Source of the DNA: Penelope pileata
Taxonomy: Eukaryota > Chordata > Aves > Galliformes > Cracidae
Reading direction: 5' to 3'
Assembly (NCBI GenBank): GCA_013396635.1
Contig: WBMW01001316.1
Location: forward strand, 94,923-158,922
Length of the DNA stretch: 64,000 nt
Translations under genes and position numbers: made by a program
Part shown: piece by piece, positions 35,601 through 44,600 of the stretch
Layout: each line of letters starts with the position of its first letter
How positions within the stretch are numbered: position 1 is the first letter of the stretch
The notes under the pieces: model-generated
The model's database searches: none
What the model saw: the letters and a program-made list of their open reading frames with translations, nothing else
What the model was told of the DNA's origin: nothing

Positions 35601-38600
35601 ATAGCGTCAGGGTTCGGGGATGAAAAGGGGTCTGCGTACCCCAGTGATATGAGAGACCCTATGAGGAAAAGCCCCAGTAGACTCTCCCTTTATTTGAATA
35701 AAGTTACTTTTCAGGACTCTTCTGTCTCCTCTTTGAACATTACATTCTGACAATGAGATTTTTCCATACAAATGGGGGCTCAGCTGGGAGTCTTCCACCT
35801 TCCAGGGACGGCGGACAGTGAAGGGCGCTGATGGTGCCTCACCAAAATTTCAGTGATCAGTTCCCTCCGACGGCTGCTGGCACTGGATGACTGATTGGGC
35901 TCTCAAGACTGCTCAGGAGACAGATGAGTGGCGGATCAAGGCGGTCCGTGAAGATGTCCTGAGGAAGGACAGCTGAAAACCTCATGGGTGAGTGACACCC
36001 ATGGAGGGGGGATAAGGGAAGGTCAAGAAAGTGTCTTGACGAACAGGATGACGATCCTGTGTTATGGGGACCGGGAGGGCAATGAGTCAAGGAAGGGCAA
36101 GGATCTCAGCAAGGGAGGTAATGATCCCTCGATATCCCCTTATGAATGATGTTGAAGTACTGGAGTAGTCTCCAGGGAAAGTGGGAAAAGGGGGACACTT
36201 GGGATGTCCTCCAGAACTTGCCACCACCGTACGCAGTGGCAGGGTGAGAGTCAGGACCAAAAGAAGAAGCCGGTCCCCCTGAAGATGGTCAGGGGAAGAA
36301 TGGGAGAGCGACTCCCACCACTCCTAAGGGAAAGGAGAATAAGGAAGGTGGGAAGTCGAGTACTGTATTCCCCTCCAGGACGAGGAGAGGGACCAATATG
36401 AGCCAGGCACAGAGGCTCAAGTGCATCAAATGCCTTTGCAGCAAGTTCCCCTCAGGGAGTGAAGGGAACGATTTGGGTTTGTAATTGTATCATTGACAAC
36501 TCATGACATTATGAGAATGAAAAAGGAACTACCCCCTCATCTGGATGACCCCATAGTGGTTAGGGGAAAACACTGATGAATACTTAGGAAATACAGACTA
36601 CACCTGGAAGGACTGGGATTTCTTCCCAAGGATATTATTTGGCCTCCCAGGACAAACGATCTTACAAAAAGCCTGTGGGGGATGGGCACCCACAGGGCAG
36701 TGGGGGGAGAGCGGGGTACGGGGCAGAGTGCATCCATTTCACAGTTCTTACAGCCCCTGAAGGGAAGAATGCAAGGATCCCCCGAGGCCAAAAGGGAGGG
36801 GGCAATCACCAGGATTTAAGAGAAACATGCATTCTGCTGTAGGAAGGGGCAGTGACACTGCAGGGGCAGTGGCACTATGAGAGATAGAAAGGAAAAATTG
36901 AGGAATATGGAGAAAATGAAGTAAAAGGGAATGGAAAAGGAGGAAAAGAAGAAGAGAGATAATAGAAGACAAGAACTTTTTTCCTTGATATAATGATGTT
37001 TGAAGTATTCTGCCTCTGTGAGTTATTAATATATGAAATGTGCTAAAATGTATGTGTTACAAAATTCAGAAAGGTAAAGTTAATTTGGTGCATTAACACT
37101 CAGAAGGTTTTTGTTCAATAGTTGCCCTGTTGGAAAGTATTATGGAGAAATGATATGTAAGAACTCAGTAAGGGCCTAGTAGGATAAAATAAATTGTATG
37201 AAATTATATGAAAAGAAATTGCGCGGAAAGAAATGGTATTGAATTACACACCTGACAGAGTGGAAATACATGGATGTTTGTGGGGAGGAAGTCCATGAGC
37301 TGAGGGAATTGCATTGTTAGGGATGTCAGGGGCAGCGACCCACCACAGTGGAGACCTCAATAGCCCATGTGGCTATAAATGGAGAGAAGGCACACTTCTT
37401 AGAGTGGATACTGGAGTCTCCTGATCTACTTTGAATTTTGTGCCCAAGTAGGGGGCAGTTGTCAAAGGGATCTTTAATAATTCAAGGGGTGAGTGGAAAG
37501 GATGAACAGTATGTCTCATCCAGCCAGTATTGATTGACGTGGGAGATAAACTCAAAAGGCACAAATTTTTGTTTGTTCCTAATTGTGATTGCAATTTGTT
37601 GGGGATGAATATAATGGTTAAATTGAGAATGCAAACTAGTATCATAAATGATGACCGTATGAAACTTGTCTAACAGTCTGAGTATGAAACAGGATTTGAA
37701 GTAGATTTGAGTTCGGGGAAAGAAGTAACCCAGTGAGAGGGAGGCGAAGTGAGTGAGTGAGAGAGAGAGATGACCTGAGTTCCATAAGGAAACAAACACG
37801 GAGAAAGGCGCAGAGGGCTCTTCAGATGCCTTTGATGCAGGCAGCGGGAGCAGGTGACTGGGAAACAATTGGCTGGGGCACACAGGGAGGACCCAGATAA
37901 AACAGCCAAGGTGATAAATTGCAAGTGGTGTCAGACAATGAAGGAAGAAATAAAGGAAAATCAAAGGGAAGGAAACAAAAAAGTTACCACTTTGGGTCGC
38001 TTTTGGCTGGTACAAAGCAGGGAAATCATGTTGGTATAATCCCAAGGTATTAGATGCAAATTATCTCCAAAATAACATAACCTTACTCTTCCCTTTCTCC
38101 TGTTTGCCAGTATAAATATTGCTCAGTATTGTACAGCATGAAAAAGAAAACAATTTCAGGCTTTCCCACTCACACAAAGTTTGAGAAAGAAAGTTCCCTG
38201 ACCGCTGTTCCTGCTATTTATCATTCCATTTTCTATAATCCCTTGGACATCAGTCCACCCATCCTCCAAAACTCCTATGGATTTCATTGTAGCCAGACTT
38301 GTTCACACTTTATCTACTCAGTGCTTAACAGAAAACTTTACTGTTTTGATAATGGTGATGCTAGCTGCAGAAAGCAATAGGTCTGTGCAAATGCACATTG
38401 GTTTTGCACAATGGAGGAAATGTGTTCCCTGCTCCTTTTTCAAATACGCTATTGTTTCTAGAGATAACATTCCAGACTGCCTATGTGACTTGTGTCACAG
38501 TAAGCTATGATTACTTTACTTGATCACTATGCTTTAGATCTTTAGCAGATACTATTTTTAATACATAATTAATATACTATTAATGTGCATATCGTAAACA

Positions 38601-41600
38601 TTAAGAATACACTGGTATGATTTAAAGCACTTGGATTTAGTTCACTGAAGGGAAAAGCAGAATAAAGTGTCCTTGCAAAATAAAATAAATTGAAATTTAG
38701 AAGAGTCTCAAAAATCTAAGAAGGTCCCGGCAAAACAAGACAAAGAAAAAGCTGAGAAGAAAGTTTCATTCACAAGGATCTGGTTCAACAAACTTGTCTA
38801 GTGACAAATGGCAGGAGAGGCCAGCTTAGCACCTGCTGACGGGGCCTGGGTGCTTAACAAGATCAAGAGGAGACAGACAGTAACAACTGGGCAAAACCAC
38901 AAACTCTGAATCCAGTATACAACGTATGTATGAATAAAGAAAACAAAGGTGGTGTACCTCCTTGGGGGTATGAGTGCATGGTAGGCGACCCAAGAAGAGT
39001 GTAACCCCAATGCCTCAGCCAATGGGGAAAGGGGGGGGCCAGTATAGCATCGAGGTTCAGAGATAAAAAGGGGTCTGCATACCCCAACAATTTGAGAGAC
39101 CCTATGGGGAAATGCCATGATAGACTGACTCTCCCTTTATTCGAATAAAGTTATTTTTTAGGACTCCTCTGCCTTCTCTTTGAACATTAAGTTCTGGCAA
39201 CACGATTTTTCTGTACATTCACCAATGCTTATCCGAGCATCATAGGAACAGGGAATGTTCTATATTCAGAGGAATTAAAGCATGAATTTGAAAAACTTGT
39301 TTAACTTTTGGTGCTAAACAAACCATATACCCACTGAAGGGGGAAAAACACCGAAAAACACTTCATGCTCCTCTTAAACATACTCTCTGGGCAACATGTA
39401 TATTTCCATTAAGTTGCTTTCAGACTCTCAATTAACTGAGGTAACTAGTCAAATTCAGTAACAATTGACTCTCACTAGTTCCTAGAGTTAGTAGACTGGA
39501 AACAATTTAAGGGAAATGTTTAGTGAAAGGTACCTGTTGAATTTACTGTCAACATGCAGTATGGATCTCAGAAGAAGTGATCCTGGTGAAGGAAAAAAAA
39601 GGATAAAGTGTCCTTGCAAAATAAGCTGAAATTGGGATGAGGAAGGATAGGGGGTCCCTGAAAAACAAAATAAAGCTGAGGAGAAAGAGTTTTGGTCACA
39701 AGGATCTGGTTAAACAAACTTATCTTGCAATCTCTTGCTGGCTTGACAAGATGAAAGGGAGATGGACTTTGCCACGCAGGATTCAAAGATGGCTCAAACT
39801 GGGCAAAACAAAGGACTCTAAATCCAGATTGCAAAGCATGTATAACCAAACAAACAAAAAAATAGAAATGAAAGGGTGCCTATTGGGGGTCATAACAAGT
39901 GTCTGATAGGCAGACAAGAGCGTCCGTAAACTCCAGGTACCTCAGCCAATGTGGAAAGGAGGAGGGATAATGCAGTTGGGAAATCAGGGTAAAAAGGGGA
40001 CTGCGAACCCCCAAAATTTGAGACACCCTAAGGGGAAATGCCCCCAATAGACTGACTCTCCCTTTATTCAAATAAAGTTATTTTTCAGGACTCCTCTGTC
40101 TCCTCTTTGAACATTAAGTCCTGGCAACGAGATTTTTCCCATACACTGGGTATACGTGGCACTGGGACATGCAAAAGCAGAGTTTTCCTGAGTGATCAGA
40201 TCACAAATGACATTCAAAACTCTTTAATACACTCCTGAAGAAATTCTTCCTACTCCCATTTGCTTACAGAATTGACTTCAGTGAACAGACTCACTGATTT
40301 AAGCAGGCTTAGGGAGAAAGTCTTAGGGATTTACACTGCTGGGTGCTTAGTAGTTTAAACTTAAACCAGAAATTTCATCACTTTGGACCTTTGAAATATT
40401 TCCAGTGCATATATTATGAGTTTCCTGAGCAACTGCTTACCGTCTGCCGCTTCGTCTCCTCCAAAGTTCTGTCTGTAGAACAGCATTAACTCTATGTTGT
40501 AGCACTTATAGATGGTCACGAGCAAAATAAGCAGAAGAAGGATGGCTCCCAATCCTCCAGCAAGCTCTATTTTGTAGATCAAATCTAAAATTAGCAAGGA
40601 AAGACAGAAAGGTTACAATCTTTCCAAGCTTTAATTGCTGTAATCCACTGTACAATTTCACATGAAATTGCACAGCTTCCTGTTACAACCACCGTAACAT
40701 TAAAGATGCCTTATTTTTGTTCATAACCTACTATTTAACCTTAACCATTCACTCCTTTTATTGTTTGAAATTGCTGTCCAGAATGTATTTGAGGCTTATA
40801 TAATCTTAATTCTACAAGGGAATTATGTAGTGATTTTACACTGTGGGTTAATCAACTTTTAAGGAGCTTGTATAGTTTGAAACTTCCATTTTGGCAGAGA
40901 GCATTGAATGCTGTGTGCAGCACATGAGAATAGGTTTAGCAGGCATGTTGTACATATTTGGGACACTAGCTCTTCAAATAATGTTAAGCTTTAGTTTTAT
41001 GTTTGTGAAGCCAGTGGATGAGCTGCTGTAAGCCGCAAAGCCAAGACTTCAGCTGAGTCCCTGGTAAATGAACTGAACATCCAGAGCTCCCAAAATAATG
41101 AGAAGCCAGAAGCACACATCAGGCTGCTAAGAGCTACTTTATTTGACTTGTGTTGGCTACTAAGGGAGTTCTCACATGATTGTTTAGTACACATTATACT
41201 TTAATGGGAACTAGTGCTAGTTCTGATCTCCTGCTGGGATGCTTTTGCTAGGAAACATCACAAGCAGTCTATCTCAAAGTACTTCACAAATTCATTCAAA
41301 CACAATTACCCATCTTTTACAGCTGGGGAAACAGGCATAGAGAGGTGAGGCAACATTTCCAAAGTCATTTAGCAAGCCAAGCCAGAAAGAAATAAAACCC
41401 CCCTGGACATCAGACCAGTGCTCTAGTGCTCTACCTGGCACAATAAGCTAGCTCTGACAGTATGGCTCCTTAGGCTGAAATATCCTCAGAACACAGTACT
41501 GCTTTTAACACCATTTGGCATATCACATCACCATAAAAGACAAAAGATGACAGTTCGACAATAGCTACTCCTAACAGTCCATATTAGTTTAGATAAGGTG

Positions 41601-44600
41601 TCACGAAGATGTGTTGTGATAAACACAATATGAAGATATGCTGTGATAAATACAATATGAAGATCCTGTAATGCAGGAGAGAAAAAGTATTTGTGATCTT
41701 TAAGCTTCTAAAACTTAAGGCAGAAGAAATAATTGGTATGTCATTTGTGTCATTTTCAAGATAAAAAGCAAATTAGTTGTGCATCTTTTGGGGTTAGTCT
41801 TTTCTTACCATGCCTTGTATTTCAGTAATTAACATCAGATGACAAGTAATTCCTAGTTTGCAGTATCTCTGATGTCTAGTGAGAAGTCATGGACTAATAG
41901 ATGGAAAAAGTCTATTATAATCTTTGAGAACAGGGAATTGATGGGACTTCTATTACACTGCAAGATAAAGTTAGCATATATTCTGAGGATAGATCTGGTC
42001 AAATGGAGAACAGAACTGGTTAAAACTACTTTTCAGTGGGAAAAAAAAAATCTTTCTTGTTGAACTGAAACTTTTCTACCAGGAAATTGGGATGATGGCA
42101 AAAATGCCAGCTTGGAAGGAAAGAAAATGATCATTCAACTCCAACCATCAAAGCTGACCTATGCTAACTTGCAGAATGGAGTCCAAAATCACAGTTCATC
42201 GTACTCTCTGATCCACGCTCCAGCTGTATCTCAACTGTTGGACAAGGGATGCCTGTAGTTAAGCAGTTGACATGTCCCTCAGCACCTTATGTTGCACAGC
42301 ATCAGACACTTTTGGGGGTTACCTGCTTGATTCAACACCATTTGAAGCTGCTGAGTGGTACAGAACTTAACAAATAGCCCATCCATGGCAGCGGCCTGTT
42401 CACACCACCAGCAAAGCTAGGTTTGTTGAATGACTACTTCTGCCCATGCTGCATCCTGAAGATCATGTGCAGCACAGACTTGCATGCACTTGCCAGGGCA
42501 ACAGCAGGATATTGAGCAAAACCACAAACTCCAGCTCAAAAGGCAGAATCAATCTGCCTCTATGTGACACGCCGTGTTCTTAAGTCAGTAAAGATGAATG
42601 TGGTAACAGACAGGGGTATTTAGGTCTCAGTAGCATGCCTGAATCTGTCTTTGCACTGCTATGTCTAGGGGACCTAACAAGCTGGATGTGGTTCTTTTTC
42701 AGTCAAAAACAGAAATCCTAGATGATGATACATGCTCTGAGTCTATCAAAACACTAATGCTGCACAGAAGACATTCCTGTATTCTCAGAAATAATTTGTA
42801 CGGACTGTTCCAGTAATGCAGCAAGAGATTTCAACATTTGTAACTTAAGTATTTGTACAATTCCTTTTTCTTCCTTAAAGAACTCTAGAAACTTTTATAC
42901 TACAGCCCTAACTTGGATCTGGCTTTTTTTTTTTTTTTTTTTTAAATTCCAGCCTTCCTGATTTAGCTGTACTCATGACCCATGTCATCTTGGGTACACG
43001 TGATATGCTGCAATCACTCCTCTGAACTGAGGGCAGACACAGCACTGTGGCAATCTGGAGACAAAACTGAGCTACAAGCACTTCCTGCCAAATAGGAATA
43101 AGGCAGCCCTCAGCAAGTAGGACTTTGGAGGAAGGTGGAGGGAGGGGGATTTCTCTGACCAAGAGATCTGTGCTTCTTGGTTGTTGCTCCTAAGTGCCTC
43201 AACTTCTGAAAAGCTGCAGCACATTACAATAGGAATCCATGATACACATATAGGATATTGGTCAACAGCCTTCTACCAGCCCTGCCCTAACTCTTGTCAC
43301 AGGTCAGTAACACTGCAGTATTTCCTTGCTTATGAATACTCTGCAATCAAATCCAAGCACGAAAAAGCTAGGATAAGAAGTAATTATATCAAGCAGCAGA
43401 AAGGAAAAGTTTGATCAAGTATTAGTAAGAATTTAATAAAATCATGACAGTGGGACAGGTAGTTAAAGGACAAAATGAAAATTTGGGGGATATTCTAAAT
43501 GACACTTTAATAGCTTGAAAACAAACTAGTGAAGTGCCCAACAGGAATATAAGCTCTCTACAGCCACAATCCACACAGAAATGAAATAGCAGCTGAGAAG
43601 TGATCCTGTCCACCTCCAAATTCCATATTCAGCAGTGCTTCTTCCATAATTTCAGCAGAGCTCTGAAACGTCTGCATTTACTTGTTATAAATAAATCTAG
43701 CTTGTTATTCTAATACATGCAACGCAGCTGAACATTTAACAGTGTCAACTTTTATACACAACATCAGTTGTGTATTTATTAGGTTAAATGGATGGAAAGG
43801 TAGAGTGCTCTGTGCACTAAACAGACTAATCTTTCATCATGATGACCAATTTCCTTAATTAAAGTTGTGACATCCAGTCAGTTTAGATGCTGAATAAACA
43901 TTCATGTGTGTTCTGCATCACAATTGAGGGCCTTTGCTTTTCAGAGTAGTTTGCAGCTTCTATGTAGTGTTTTATTCTTATCACTTAGCCTATCACATAG
44001 CCTATGAGAGGTTGTGGAGTCTGCCCAGAGAGGCTGTGGAGTCTACTTCTCTGGAGATATCCAAAACCCACCTGGACACTTTTCTGTGCAACTTACTCTA
44101 GGGAACCTGCTTTAGCAGTGGGGGATCTCAAGAGGTCCCTTCCAGCCTCTGTGATTTCGTGATTCTACATTATGCTCTTCTTTCTGAGAGAACATAAACT
44201 CTTGCGCATACAGGGAATTGTGTAAGCAGAGTTGATCCTATTTTGGCAAGACTGAATACTGTACTTTATAACCTGTGGAAATTTAGGAAAGATTAGTAAA
44301 AAAAAAAAAGGACGTTGAGTCCAAAATTTCCTCCCCCCATAGTCCTTTTCTGTCCCAGTACCACTCCTCCCTCACATTTGATTTTATATAGATTATCTGA
44401 TGGCATGAATTATAGCCATGAAACACAGCACTTAGCACCCAGCACAGCTTTAGGTGAACTGACTAACTAGGGTGGCTTTTCAGAACCAAGGTGTTGGTGG
44501 ACCTGGTCTCAAGCCCATCTGGAGAAGCCTTGGCTGATCTTCCTGTTCAGTCACCTGGCTCTTAGTTCATTTGTCCTGTGGTAACCGCTAAGCCGAGGCT

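Larger units (their letters stand above)
35319..38045 (+). mobile_element. Degenerate ERV1 (gammaretrovirus-like) provirus, 3' truncated
   Basis: A 5' LTR (35319-35770) is followed two bases later by TGGGGGCTCAGCTGGGAG. The first nine bases equal the proline-tRNA primer site of gammaretroviruses. Downstream come decayed gag and protease remnants, then unassigned sequence. No matching 3' LTR with a shared target duplication was found, so the 3' end is approximate. The element lies antisense to IL1RAPL2 within an intron, the orientation usually tolerated because its splice and poly(A) signals do not act on the host transcript. Confidence 0.82.
32564..40440 (-). other. IL1RAPL2: IL1RAPL2 intron between membrane and TIR exons
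   Basis: A 7.9-kb intron with donor GTAAGC at 40440 and acceptor TTACAG at 32564. It is loaded with inserted elements: a CR1, the ERV1 provirus and two solo LTRs. Unique sequence remains at 33247-35318 and 38046-38640, with nothing recognised in it. Confidence 0.85.

Noticed and set aside
35319..39217. Reading the LTRs at 35319 and 38646 as the two ends of one provirus
   Set aside because: The second LTR has its own flanking TTCAC repeat and the first is not preceded by it. A solo LTR is the better explanation.
35307..39592. Similar 8 bases (TGATCCTG) just before the LTRs at 35319 and 39587, as a shared target or longer LTR start
   Set aside because: The LTR at 39587 already has a CTGG duplication that fixes its start, and the LTR at 38646 lacks the string. 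Probably coincidence.
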